Source of the DNA: JAOAPY01 sp041492185
GTDB lineage: Bacteria > Acidobacteriota > Blastocatellia > Pyrinomonadales > Pyrinomonadaceae
NCBI GenBank assembly: GCA_041492185.1
Contig: JBGPWL010000012.1
Span: 1-64,000, forward strand
Direction: 5' to 3'
DNA: 64,000 bases
Made by a program: the position numbers and the translations under genes. A model generated the notes under the pieces. That model saw nothing but the letters and a program-made list of their open reading frames with translations. It was not told the origin of the DNA and did no database searches. Positions within the stretch are counted from its first letter, which is position 1, and each line of letters opens with the position of its first letter. This document shows, one piece after another, positions 26,784-36,900 of this stretch.

Positions 26784-27188
26784 TTATTTGGTATTACGAA
26801 AGCGCCGAACATAATTCACCAACAGTTTGATTTCGCTGCGCTTCAGTTTCTTTCTGAACGCCGGCATGTCACCTTTGCCATGACTCACAATTGAAACGAG
26901 ACTTCCCGTGCTGGTGATCTTCGAGTGCTTGTGCCACCACTCGGCATCAGTAAAATCCGGCGCGTTGTATGTGTGACCAAGTGGAGTATCGCCCTGCCCA
27001 TCGGCGCCGTGACAACGCGCGCAGTTGCTCCTAAAAAGATCGACAGCTTGTCGAGCGCCGCGGGATCTTGCTTTGGATCGACGCTGTTGCGCGGGTGTAG
27101 CTCCGATAACTGATAGTCCAACTAAAAGAGGTGCAAGTAATAGAAGACCCAGGCCACTCGCGACCAGCCGCTTGACGCTACGATTCAT
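26784..27188 (-). CDS. monoheme cytochrome c, exported
   Basis: A 134-residue protein with an N-terminal signal segment (GLGLLLLAPLLVGLSVIG) and one haem site CARCH (56-60) in LFRSNCARCHGADGQGDTP. The probable distal Met lies in KGDMPAFRKKL near residue 110. This is a class I cytochrome c fold of the small periplasmic electron-carrier type. Its gene lies 25 bases after the pentaheme-TPR cytochrome gene on the same strand, so the two may exchange electrons. The signal peptide is probably cleaved at about PAQQ. Confidence 0.92.
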   Translation of the reverse strand: MNRSVKRLVASGLGLLLLAPLLVGLSVIGATPAQQRRSKARSRGARQAVDLFRSNCARCHGADGQGDTPLGHTYNAPDFTDAEWWHKHSKITSTGSLVSIVSHGKGDMPAFRKKLKRSEIKLLVNYVRRFRNTK

Positions 27189-27213
27189 TCCGGACGTTCA
27201 TTGCTCCTTTGGC

Positions 27214-29457
27214 TCATTCTCCGGGCGTCCGGCTTAAATCGTGAACGTGCCAGTAGACACTTTCATTGCTCATTTCGGGATGCTTGCGCAGAAACTGATT
27301 GGCTAAGGACAGGGCGGCGGGATCGTCCTTCAGATCGGCGAAGATCCTTCCCTCGCGCTTAGCGTCTTCCGTGCGTCCGAGCTTGCGATAGATCAGCATC
27401 AGATTGTAATGAGCACCCAGATCCTCCGGATCGATCTGGAGGATTTTGTCATAGCACTCGAGCGCGCCTTTGTAATCGCGCTTGATCTTGCAGAGCTCGC
27501 CCAACTGTTGCAGCGAGATCCGATCGCGCGGAAAAGCCGCCAGCACTTGCTTGAAGTTAGTTTCAGCCTGCTCCAGTTGCCCCCGCTTGACGAAGATGCG
27601 CGCCTGCTGGAATAAGGCGCGCATGTTTGTCGGATTGGCTTTCACCACTGCGTCGAGAATAGCAGCCGCTTCGTCATATTGTTCCAACTCGATATGGGCC
27701 ATCGCGCGATTAGTCAACGCCATTGGCCGGTATTTCTCGTCAAGCTCCGCCGCGCGCGTAAAGGCATCGATGGCCAGCGGGTACTGTCGCTGATCAAACA
27801 ATGCGATGCCGTAATTATTCCAGCGCCGCCAATCAGGCATGGCAGTCTTGTCGTTTGGATCCGCCGCCCTGGCAGCGTTACTGCCAATCTGCATGACGTA
27901 TTCGGTAGCAGCCATCGTCACGATTGGATAATCGACGGATTTGCCGAGCGTATAGTCGCTGAAGACGCGCGTGAAGCGACGATAGCGAACGCGCGCCGTC
28001 AGATGAAGCGCGCCGGCGGCGCCGGCCGGAACATGAAACTGGTATCGCGCAACGTCCGAACGTCCCGAGTTGATTTGATTGTTTTGCGCGAACACGCGCG
28101 TGCGCCAGATGTGATGTTTGTCGTTGTAAGTGCCGTCGGATTTGACCAGGTACGTCTTGTAGTTGTGCGCCGACTCATCAAGATAACCATTGGGTTTGAT
28201 GAAGCCCGATTGATAAAGCATCTGCCCCTTGCCATCACTCACTACAAACTCAACGTAGGCTTCATAAAAGTCGCGCAGCTCGGGCGGAAACGAATGCCCA
28301 ATGTTCTTGTTCGTGATTACAACTTCGGCGGTGATCTTGTCGCCGCCGCTGATCGTAAAGTTGGTGCGATTGACGGGCGCGATCAATTCTTCGGCGCCGA
28401 GGCCGGACGGCTTGCGACGAATCGCAAAAATATCGATGCCCAGCTTATCGTCTTCGAGAAACTTCGTCACCGCGTCCAATTGGTCCTTCCACTTGTAGAA
28501 GGTAGGAATTGCGGTATTCGACGCCGCCCAACGGTGTGATGCCAGCAAACCTTTCTTGGCCGAGACGTCAAAGAGCGGCGCCGGCTCGCGTTTCATGTGG
28601 CAGGAATTGCAAGTCTCCTTGTCGCGGATGTAGTAAGGATGCGGCGACTCCTTTGAAAAGGACGATTGCTGCAACTCGTCGGCGACCATAAACGCACGCA
28701 GGAACTTGTAGTCGTTCAATTCGCGCGGGACTTGCGACTTGTGACATGCGCCACAGAACTCGGGCTGCTTCAGCAAAGGTCGCATCATCGCGCGCCGGTG
28801 TGAGGGAATGTCGTCGAGAATTTGCTGATCGCTTATTCCTGCCAGCAGGCGCGTGCCGTCTTCTTTCACGAGCAATGCCGGCTCGCCCATCACGTAACCA
28901 CCGATGCCGCGCCCATTGACTGATTGAATCGAGTGGCAGGCGATGCACGATACTCCGTCATCATCGAAAGGTCTTTTGACATGCGTGTTCTTCGTCAACG
29001 CACCCGAAAAGAGCGCCGCCGGATTGTGACAGGATTCGCAGTGGCGCGTAAATTCAATGCCCTTCTGCGATTGGAGGTCCTTCACGTTCTTCTGATAGAA
29101 AGGCTCGCGAAAAGCATTGCCGTGCGCGGATTGTCGCCACTGCGCGTGCGCGTCCGTGTGACAGGTCCCGCAACGCTTTGCCAGAACGAACATGTCTCCG
29201 GGAATGAACGTCCCGGTCGTCGTGGTCGCATTGCCCGGGGCAAATGGGTTCGGTCCGAATTTAAAGTCATAGGTCCTGGCTATCTCGGCCGCGTACGTGC
29301 CTTCATTCTTGTCGACCTCGGGGAATGTCGTCGCCGTCGCACTTCTAAACAGAAATGCGCTCACAAGAGCGACCACGACCAAACAAAGGAACATCGCGGT
29401 TCGACCTCGGTCGATTACGATCGAAGGGTACGAACCTTTGCTTTTACGGGGAAACAT
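27214..29457 (-). CDS. pentaheme c-type cytochrome fused to TPR domain
   Basis: A 747-residue exported protein with an N-terminal membrane segment (MFLCLVVVALVSAFLF). Five CXXCH sites lie at about residues 96, 140, 171, 235 and 283, in an arrangement like cytochrome c554-type domains. From about residue 360 a beta-rich region (KITAEVVITNKNIGHSFPPELRDFYEAYVEF) is followed by four to five TPR units (about 570-720) with LDEKYRPMALTNRAMAHIE. Multihaem-TPR fusions of this kind are common in Acidobacteriota and Planctomycetota and are of unknown function. The TPR part suggests docking to a partner complex. A monoheme cytochrome gene follows, and a 110-base inverted repeat precedes the gene. Confidence 0.9.
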   Translation of the reverse strand: MFPRKSKGSYPSIVIDRGRTAMFLCLVVVALVSAFLFRSATATTFPEVDKNEGTYAAEIARTYDFKFGPNPFAPGNATTTTGTFIPGDMFVLAKRCGTCHTDAHAQWRQSAHGNAFREPFYQKNVKDLQSQKGIEFTRHCESCHNPAALFSGALTKNTHVKRPFDDDGVSCIACHSIQSVNGRGIGGYVMGEPALLVKEDGTRLLAGISDQQILDDIPSHRRAMMRPLLKQPEFCGACHKSQVPRELNDYKFLRAFMVADELQQSSFSKESPHPYYIRDKETCNSCHMKREPAPLFDVSAKKGLLASHRWAASNTAIPTFYKWKDQLDAVTKFLEDDKLGIDIFAIRRKPSGLGAEELIAPVNRTNFTISGGDKITAEVVITNKNIGHSFPPELRDFYEAYVEFVVSDGKGQMLYQSGFIKPNGYLDESAHNYKTYLVKSDGTYNDKHHIWRTRVFAQNNQINSGRSDVARYQFHVPAGAAGALHLTARVRYRRFTRVFSDYTLGKSVDYPIVTMAATEYVMQIGSNAARAADPNDKTAMPDWRRWNNYGIALFDQRQYPLAIDAFTRAAELDEKYRPMALTNRAMAHIELEQYDEAAAILDAVVKANPTNMRALFQQARIFVKRGQLEQAETNFKQVLAAFPRDRISLQQLGELCKIKRDYKGALECYDKILQIDPEDLGAHYNLMLIYRKLGRTEDAKREGRIFADLKDDPAALSLANQFLRKHPEMSNESVYWHVHDLSRTPGE

Positions 29458-29531
29458 TTCTTACCAATCCTTTCCTGCGTAGAACCATTCCGGCGTGTTC
29501 ACTCGAGTAGGCTGATGAAAAACTAAGCTTA

Positions 29532-29645
29532 GCCACAGAGACACGGAGGCACAGAGAAAGTTGCGAACAAAGAGTGTACAAGTCTATTGGCATTTCTGAT
29601 TGATTCCGATCGTTCCTCTTCTCCGTGACTCTGTGTCCCTGTGGC
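29532..29645. repeat. GCCACAGAGACAC-type inverted repeat
   Basis: The 25-base arms at 29532-29556 (starting GCCACAGAGACAC) and 29621-29645 are inverted copies with about four mismatches and fill the intergenic gap. This sequence style is widespread as an intergenic palindrome in soil bacteria. Confidence 0.7.
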
Positions 29646-29667
29646 GATTTTGCTTTTTCAGCACCTG

Positions 29668-30438
29668 CTAGAATTCAATCTTTCCATTCTGCACCAACTT
29701 CGACACGTCGATCTTGAAGTTGCTGACTGAATTGACCTGGTTGTCGCTAAGATTGACCAATAGTTCCTTGTTCTCAGGCGTCAACAAAGGCGCGCCTTTT
29801 TCATCGAGCCGGGGAAAAAAGAAGACGGCCTCATCGCCCGGCGCCTTGGGCGGCACGAAGTGGACCAGTTGGCGACGATCGCCACGTTCGTTCGCAATGT
29901 AAATGTAGCGCTGCAGATCCACCAACCGGGCACCCTTGAACACCGCATAGACTGCATCAGCCCCCGGACTGCTTGTCGACTTCGAGCCAAGCGTGATCGC
30001 GTAGCTGCTCGCGCAAGCGGGGCAATCGAGCAGTCCCTGGGTCTTAGCATCGTAGGCTGCGCGATCCTTGTCACTCATTTTAACGTCGCTCTGCAATTGT
30101 CTGAGCCTGACCAGAGCCTGACGCACGGGCAAGGCAGAACGTAACCGCAAAGTAAAAATGAAGTCGACGGGCATCTGACTTGTGACTTCAGTTTGCGATT
30201 GCGCCGCGGCGGCGCTGGAGACACCGGAATATGAGCCGGCGGCGACCTGCGCTTCCTTATCAAACTTAATTCGCACTTCCTGCCGAGCGGCCCACGGCGA
30301 ATTGTTCAGCACAGCTTCCGCGTCGCTCCTGGACCACTTTGTGTATGGCTTGCTGGTCCATCCTTCCTGAGCCACGACTGCACCCACGCAACTACCAAGC
30401 GCGAGGATCAATCCCCATTTTCGTAAACCGCGCTGCAT
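29668..30438 (-). CDS. exported protein of unknown function, GWTxKPYxxW start
   Basis: The start at ATG 30438 is set by GGAGG six bases upstream. The protein has 256 residues, with a signal peptide (LILALGSCVGAVVAQ) and then EGWTSKPYTKWSRSDAEAVLN, a pattern I associate with acidobacterial GWxTD-containing or related secreted proteins. A Ser/Ala/Gln linker follows. Two Cys lie in LLDCPACASSYAI, possibly a disulfide or metal site. The C-terminal part is mixed beta (FFFPRLDEKGAPLLTPENKELL). No enzyme motif is visible. It stands alone between the pentaheme gene repeat and the TPR genes. Confidence 0.7.
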   Translation of the reverse strand: MQRGLRKWGLILALGSCVGAVVAQEGWTSKPYTKWSRSDAEAVLNNSPWAARQEVRIKFDKEAQVAAGSYSGVSSAAAAQSQTEVTSQMPVDFIFTLRLRSALPVRQALVRLRQLQSDVKMSDKDRAAYDAKTQGLLDCPACASSYAITLGSKSTSSPGADAVYAVFKGARLVDLQRYIYIANERGDRRQLVHFVPPKAPGDEAVFFFPRLDEKGAPLLTPENKELLVNLSDNQVNSVSNFKIDVSKLVQNGKIEF

Positions 30439-30486
30439 CAAAACCTCCAAGTCGCTCTGGCCTAAACGCGCGATCCTAATCGCACA

Positions 30487-32175
30487 CTATTGCGGCGGCT
30501 GGCCGAGCATCTGCTGAGTGCGCAGCCGCTCATCCACAATACGTTCTTTCTCGACTTGCTTCTCCAATGCTTCGAGCCGCTTGAATTCCGCTAATTCTGA
30601 CTGCGCCTTATCTGCCTGCTTTAGCCTTGAATACGCAAGAAACAGTTGATAGTGAGCCTGCGTCAGGGTTGGCAGTTTAGCAATGACTTTCTCTAATCGC
30701 GCCACGGCTTCGGGATAATCGCGGCGCTTCAATGCCAGCCGCGCGTAATCGTAAAGCACCGGCACCTCATCCGGTGAAAGTGCCAGCGCGTGCTTCAACG
30801 GCGCTTCAGCTTCGTCCAAAAGTCCTTGTTCGATCGCTACGTAACCCAAACTGGACAACGCGTCGATGTGGTCGGGATGCGCGGCTACGAACCTTTGCAG
30901 AATCGGTCGCGCCGTTTCGAAGTCGCCTGCCGCGCGGCGCGCATAACCGCGCAGGTACTCGATGTTTTCGATCTTCGGATCAAGCTCTGCTGCCCGATCA
31001 AAATCTCTGGCCGCCGCCGTCCATTCTCCTTTGCGATAGTTCGCATTCGCGCGCGCGTAAACGTAAGCCGCCTCCTTTGGATTAATCTCGATGGCCTTCG
31101 CATTTTCTTCGATGGCGCCGTCCCAGTAACCAACCCGCGCGTATTCGCGCGCCAGCAGGAAATGAAAGTTCGCATTCCCGGGATCGCGCTCGAGAGCGTG
31201 CCTGAACTCGAGGACCGCATTCGCGTGATCACTCCGAGCGCTGGCGATGAGCGCGAGGCGAAAATGTGTCTCAGCCGGCGCGGGATTTAAGTCCGCGGCC
31301 TCCGCCAGATAACGAGCGGCGTCTTCGTTACGGTCAAGATTATAGAGCGCCACTCCCAGATCGTAGAGCACTTCAAACGTGTGCGGCGTTAGTTCATTTA
31401 CGCGCAAGAAAACGCGGGCGGCCCGATCGTATTGCTTATTCTCAGCCAGCAGCGTGCCTAAGGTGAACAGCGAGCGCGCGTCAGAACCCGCGGCGTGTTC
31501 GACCAGATCCGCAGCGGCGTCGGCCTCCGGCGCTCGATTCGCGCGATAAGCGACGTTAAGAAAGGCCAGGGCAAGCTGTGGATCATCCGGCGCCGATTCG
31601 CGCGCGCGCGCAAAATGTGCCGCCGCTTTCACAAAATCTCCCGCGTCACCGTAAAGCGCGCCCAGATTGTAGTGAGCCTGAACGTGCGCCGGATCGGTTT
31701 TCAATACTCGCTCAAACTCGGCAATCGCCTCGGCAGTTTTGCCATGCTCGGCCAGCATTCGACCCAGGTTGTTTCGCGCGCTGACAAAGTCGGGATCGAG
31801 TTTGATGGCCGCGTTGAATTCGTTAAATGCCTCGGCGCTGCGACCACTGCGATCGAGCACGACGCCCAGCACATTGTGAGTGACCGCGGATCGGGGCGAA
31901 GCATTGACCGCTACGCGCGCGTCGCGCTCGGCTTCTGATAAAGAGTTCCCTTGCAAGGCGGCAACCGCGGCGTCAAGAGCATTGCGCGCCGCGGGAGTTA
32001 ATTCGGCGCCGCCTTTCGCCGAGGTTGGAGTGACATTAGTTGAGCCGCGCGTATTTGGACGCTGGGCCAGCACCGGACCTGAAGAGATCGAGGCAAGCAC
32101 GATTAACGCCGGCAAGAAAAACCGAAGTCCTGACGCGCGCGATAGTCTTCTTATTTCCAGCGAGTAAGCAAACAC
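30487..32175 (-). CDS. exported TPR-repeat protein
   Basis: A 562-residue protein starting at GTG 32175 with a signal segment (FLPALIVLASISSGPVLA). It consists of about fourteen TPR units (LGVVLDRSGRSAEAFNEFNAAI, LGALYGDAGDFVKAAAHFARA and so on), with a charged C-terminal helix (RLEALEKQVEKERIVDERLR). It resembles the TPR proteins at 13.6 and 32.2 kb in plan. These could be paralogues arising by local duplication, and the two here are separated by about 50 bases. No catalytic domain is present. It may be a periplasmic scaffold linked to the receptor and CRTAC1-type proteins encoded nearby. Confidence 0.88.
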   Translation of the reverse strand: MFAYSLEIRRLSRASGLRFFLPALIVLASISSGPVLAQRPNTRGSTNVTPTSAKGGAELTPAARNALDAAVAALQGNSLSEAERDARVAVNASPRSAVTHNVLGVVLDRSGRSAEAFNEFNAAIKLDPDFVSARNNLGRMLAEHGKTAEAIAEFERVLKTDPAHVQAHYNLGALYGDAGDFVKAAAHFARARESAPDDPQLALAFLNVAYRANRAPEADAAADLVEHAAGSDARSLFTLGTLLAENKQYDRAARVFLRVNELTPHTFEVLYDLGVALYNLDRNEDAARYLAEAADLNPAPAETHFRLALIASARSDHANAVLEFRHALERDPGNANFHFLLAREYARVGYWDGAIEENAKAIEINPKEAAYVYARANANYRKGEWTAAARDFDRAAELDPKIENIEYLRGYARRAAGDFETARPILQRFVAAHPDHIDALSSLGYVAIEQGLLDEAEAPLKHALALSPDEVPVLYDYARLALKRRDYPEAVARLEKVIAKLPTLTQAHYQLFLAYSRLKQADKAQSELAEFKRLEALEKQVEKERIVDERLRTQQMLGQPPQ

Positions 32176-32227
32176 TCTTTTTCTTTCACCTGCGATCTGC
32201 GGCGCTCTGTCTTATCCCCAAAACGTT

Positions 32228-33769
32228 TTACTGCGGCTTCGTGCTATTACGAAACTCGGTATTGAGGCGATCCACAATAGCGAATTCGCGGTTGGCCTCT
32301 TGCGTCAAACCAAGGCGCTTCAAGGCCAGCCCAAACTGGTAATGCGCATCAGAGCGGTTTGGCTCCAGCGCAACTGCCGTTCGGAAGGACTCAACTGCTT
32401 CGGCAAATTGCTCCTTCAAAGCCAGCGCGCGACCCAGGGCCCAATGAGCCTCGAAGTTTCTGGGATCGAGACTGACTGCGCGCTTCAATGCCGCAAGCGC
32501 TTGGTCGAGCTTTCCCTGTTTGACCAACAGCGCCCCCAAGCCCAACTGGCCAATCGCCGAACCGGAATCTGTCCTTACGATCTCCTGATATTCAGCTAAC
32601 GCCGCGTCTGACTGACCTGCTCCTTCCAACGCCGTGCCGAGAAAAAAGCGCGCCTCGCTGTGACGAGGATTGAGACTGACCGCGGCGCGCAAGCTGCGCA
32701 CAGCGCCGCCGTAATCCTTCAGCGCGTACTGAACGCGGCCCAAATAGAATTGCGCGTCAAAGCTGTTGGGATTCAAAGCTACAGCCTGGGCCAGAGCATC
32801 GGCCGCTTCGCCGTTTGCACTGCCACGCGAGGCCAGAATTATTCCCAGCAGCGTATGGGCTTCGACCGCGCCGGCATCAAGGCGCAGAGCGCGGCGCACC
32901 TCACTTTCCGCCTCAGCGACCTTGCCCAGGTTATAGAGCGATAGCGCGTAAAAATAGGCAGCCTCAACTGAATTCGGTTGCCGGTGCGCGAGTTCAGCAA
33001 AGGCCTGTACTGCATCAGCCCAGCGATTAGCTTTGATATAAACGAGCCCTAAGTCCTGCCAGGCGCCAAACAGGTTTGGGTCACGCTTCAACGCTTCGTT
33101 GAAGTTATTGATCGCGGAATTCAAGTCGTGGCGATCCGTGTCAAGTAAGGCGTTGACGTAAAAGACTCGGGGGTCGGAGGGCCGGGCCTCTGTCAACACA
33201 TCTAATTGCGCCGCTGCTTGCGCCAGGTCTCCAAGGATGCGGTAGGCCGCGATTAATTCGAAGCGCACTTCAAATTGTCTTGGATCGAGTGCAAGCGCGC
33301 GGCGCAATTCGGAAATTGCTTCGTTAAGATCTTTCTGCTCTCCGAGCCTGAGCAAAAAACGACCCAGTTGGTAATGAGCGGTAACATTCTTGTCATCCAG
33401 CTTGAGCGCGATCCGCTCGGCGCTAACGGCTTCGTCTGTGCGTCCAATTTTCCAAAGAACGTAACCGAGGTTTGACTGATAATCTGAGAAGGCCGGCTTC
33501 AAAGAAACTGCGCGGCGAAGATCTTCATACGCTTCGTTGTAACGGCCAAGGCGCATCCGCGCCAGCGAACGCGCATTCAGCGCCACGTCGTCGTTGGGAT
33601 TTGCCGCGAGCTTCGCGTTGGCGTCAGCTTCTGCCCGCTCGGCCCGAACCTCGGGCGTACTAAAGCGTTCGACATGCGACCGTTGGTTTGTTGGCGGTGC
33701 AGACTGTCCTAAGCCAGGCGCAAAACAAGCAAGCACCCCCGCAACAATTACAATCGTTCGAGTAGCCAT
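32228..33769 (-). CDS. exported TPR-repeat protein
   Basis: The start at ATG 33769 (MATRTIVIVAGVLACFAPGLGQ) is preferred: a signal peptide follows at once, and the longer frame is rich in Arg and lies in the promoter region. About 513 residues with at least twelve TPR units (YNEAYEDLRRAVSLKPAFS, LGLVYIKANRWADAVQAF). It ends with the same type of tail (EANREFAIVDRLNTEFR). It is probably co-transcribed with the following TPR gene at 30487, 52 bases on, and lies 150 bases after the receptor gene at 33923. Confidence 0.88.
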   Translation of the reverse strand: MATRTIVIVAGVLACFAPGLGQSAPPTNQRSHVERFSTPEVRAERAEADANAKLAANPNDDVALNARSLARMRLGRYNEAYEDLRRAVSLKPAFSDYQSNLGYVLWKIGRTDEAVSAERIALKLDDKNVTAHYQLGRFLLRLGEQKDLNEAISELRRALALDPRQFEVRFELIAAYRILGDLAQAAAQLDVLTEARPSDPRVFYVNALLDTDRHDLNSAINNFNEALKRDPNLFGAWQDLGLVYIKANRWADAVQAFAELAHRQPNSVEAAYFYALSLYNLGKVAEAESEVRRALRLDAGAVEAHTLLGIILASRGSANGEAADALAQAVALNPNSFDAQFYLGRVQYALKDYGGAVRSLRAAVSLNPRHSEARFFLGTALEGAGQSDAALAEYQEIVRTDSGSAIGQLGLGALLVKQGKLDQALAALKRAVSLDPRNFEAHWALGRALALKEQFAEAVESFRTAVALEPNRSDAHYQFGLALKRLGLTQEANREFAIVDRLNTEFRNSTKPQ

Positions 33770-33922
33770 AGAATTAGCGCAGGAAGACACGGAGAGACTG
33801 GCAGATTCTAGCAAAAGACGACCCAGCGCGCGAGCACTCGGTCGTCGGACTGAAAGCCTGGAGTCGCACCAACAAGCCGCCCTCCAGACCACAAACTGAG
33901 GTCTCCTGGTTCGCGAATCGAG

Positions 33923-36900
33923 CTAGAAGATAATCTTCGCTCGGTACTGGATCACACGCCCGGGGTAGGCGCCATCGAACCGCCCGAAAGCCCCGTCGTT
34001 AATATTGTTGTTCGGCACCGTCAACTTGGTATGGTTCCAGAAGTTGAAAAACTCGATGCCAATTTGGGCCCTCACGCTTTCGGTGATCGCTGTGGTCTTG
34101 AACAACGAAAGATCAGTGTTCCAGATCGCGGGCCCGCGGAACGAATTCCGCGGCAAGCTCCCAAATCTGATTACGGTGCCAGCGGGATTTGCGGGCAAGA
34201 CACCGATGCCAATCGTCTGGGAAAACGCAAGGACGTTCAAGTAGCGCCCAGGCGCTCTGCCAGCGAATGGATCGGAAATCTGCGTTGGACGAACGAGATC
34301 GCAGTTACAGACCACACTGAACGGGAATCCGGAACGTGCCGACTGAACGATGTTTAGCTGCCAACCAGCCACTAGCTTGTCGGCGGCGCCTCCTTTGTTC
34401 CAGTACTTCTGACCTTTGCCGAATGGAAGGTCGATGATTGCATCAGCGGAGAGCAAGTGCGGTATATCAAGCGAGGATCTGCCCTTATCTTGATCCAGGT
34501 TGAATGGATTGATTGGACCGCTGCGTCCACCGTTGCGGCTGTCGCCAAGGGAACCAATCAGGCCGATGGCGTTGTCAATCGTGCGACTGTAGGTGTAGGA
34601 AACTTGCCCCTGGATGTTTTTCGACAGACGCTTCTGCAATTGTGTCTGCAAGCCGTCATACTTCGATTCGGCCGCATTCGAATAAAGCAAAACGTTACCC
34701 AGGAAAGCGCCCGCTGCATTACGGGCCGCGCCCGTGCCGCCGCTACCAATATTGAAGGTAGTGAGCAGATTTCTCGAACGATTACCCACGTAGCCCACGT
34801 CGAGAGACCAGTCTCGCGAAAACTGCCACTGATAGCTCAGCTGGAATTGATGTACGTAACTAGTTTTGGGGTTTCGATCCACGCTGAATAAAGCGACCGA
34901 AGTCGGAAGATTCGCGGGATCGATTTGCGTAGTAACTGCCGGCGGACCGGTATTCACGCTGAAGTAAGTTCGCGCGTTGGTTGGCTGCTGGCCATTGAAT
35001 TGTGAAAAGTGCGTGGTGTTGGTAAAGGGCGGATTACGGATCGCGGGTGGGTAATCTGTGCCGTCCAGCGTATAGAGCAAGCCGTACCCACCACGGAGCA
35101 CCATCGTCTTCTCTTTGTTTATGGCGTAAGCAAAGCCGATTCTTGGGCCAAAGTTATTCTTATCAGTGGAAACGATTCGATCACTGCTGCCACTCGCCAC
35201 GACCACTCGCTTGACGTCGGGGAAGTAGTAACTGGTTCTACCTGATGTCTCAGTTGGGGAAGTAAACAGATCGTAACGCAGGCCGAGATTCAACGTCAGA
35301 GTATTGTTAACCTTCCAATCATCCTGGACGAAGAATCCGTACTCTTGCGTACGCAACTGGAATGGACCGCCAAAGACCTTACCTCGATCAACCTGAAACG
35401 CCGGAAGGCTCATCAGCTCGTTTGCTTGAGCGTTGCCAGTGCCGCCATATGGGACGCCGTTGGCGTCTACATAGCAGTTGCCACCCGGGGCCACTGAGAC
35501 AGCGGGACAAACCTGACCGGCGATTAGTGGGTTTGAGGCAGGCGAATCGTCTGCATACTGCATGTTGCCCTTCAAGAAGCCTGAACGGCCGCCGTCGATC
35601 GTGTTGAGGTAGCGCAGCCGAAGCTCTCCGCCAAACTTCGTAACATGATTTCCATGAACGATAGTTAGCGAGTCAGCAAAATACGGATTCTTGCTCTTGA
35701 CACGGAACAGGCCGCCATCCCCCAGATACTCCGTGAATCCGCTGCCAAAGTTTCCGAGGCCTGGACCGCCCGAAGCTTCAAGCGAACCATCGTTGGCATT
35801 CGGATAACCAACATCCTTCGCAAACGTAGCGCTGGTTCCGCACGCGCCGCCGACGCCACAATTAAAGATTCCAATTTCGATCTGCGTAAGCCCAAACCGA
35901 AACTCGTTGAGCAGAGTCGGGCTAAACGTATGCGTGTCGGATATTGTCACCTGGCGGGTATTGCCCACCTCATCGCCGGCGCCAAATCCGGCAGTCGGCA
36001 GACCCTGGAGAAGATTCGCCCGATTGGTCTTCAGATCCTGATTACTGTAGCGGCCCGTCAGCGAATTCTTATCGTTCAGCTTGTGATCGATCTTGAACTC
36101 GTAGTTGCTGATTCTCTCCTGATTATTTCGCTGCGTGAAAAAGTTGTTATTGCCCTGGTCCGGGTTCGCAACATTGATGGTTGGCAGGGGATAAAGGTTG
36201 AAGATTTTCTGGGAGATTGGACTGATCAGATTCCCGGGGATCGTGGCATTAGCAAATGCCTTCCCAGTAAACGGATTACAGACCGGGCCGTCATTCACTC
36301 CGGCGCTGCTGCCATCACCATCACAGTCATGATTGCCAAAACCGGTAAAGTTACCGTTGCGCGATCCGGCCGTCGGCACAGTAGACGAAGCAGGAAACGG
36401 CAGATGGTTGCGCTGGCCCAGATAATCGAAGAAGAAAAAGGTCCTGTTCTTGATGATCGGCCCACCGATTGTGCCGCCGAATTCGTGAATCTGCTGAACC
36501 GCTTTGGTGAAGGGTCCCAGATTCGTCACCCCACGAGAGATCGCATTAGCACGATCGCGCTTGAGCATCGGATGATACGCGTTGAGCGCTGAGTTCTGCC
36601 CGTAGTAATATCCCGAACCGTGAAACTGGTTGGTGCCCGACTTAATTGAAGTATTGATCACCGCACCGGCCGCTCGCCCTACTTCGGCAGGCGGAATGCT
36701 CGTCGTTACCTTAAACTCCGCAATCGCATCCGGATTAGGGAATACGCCGATGGTGCCGAATTGCGGTTCATTGTTATCAACGCCATCAAGCGAGAAATTG
36801 TTGTTCGTCGATCGCTGACCGTTAACCGTTAACGAGCCACCGCCAGAGCGGGCGAAGCGCGAGTTCTCAGTGGAACCCTGCGAATTGCTGCTTCCCGGAC

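Noticed and set aside
27679..28539. 286-codon plus-strand frame opposite the pentaheme gene
   Set aside because: Shadow frame; all haem motifs and TPRs lie in the minus-strand frame.
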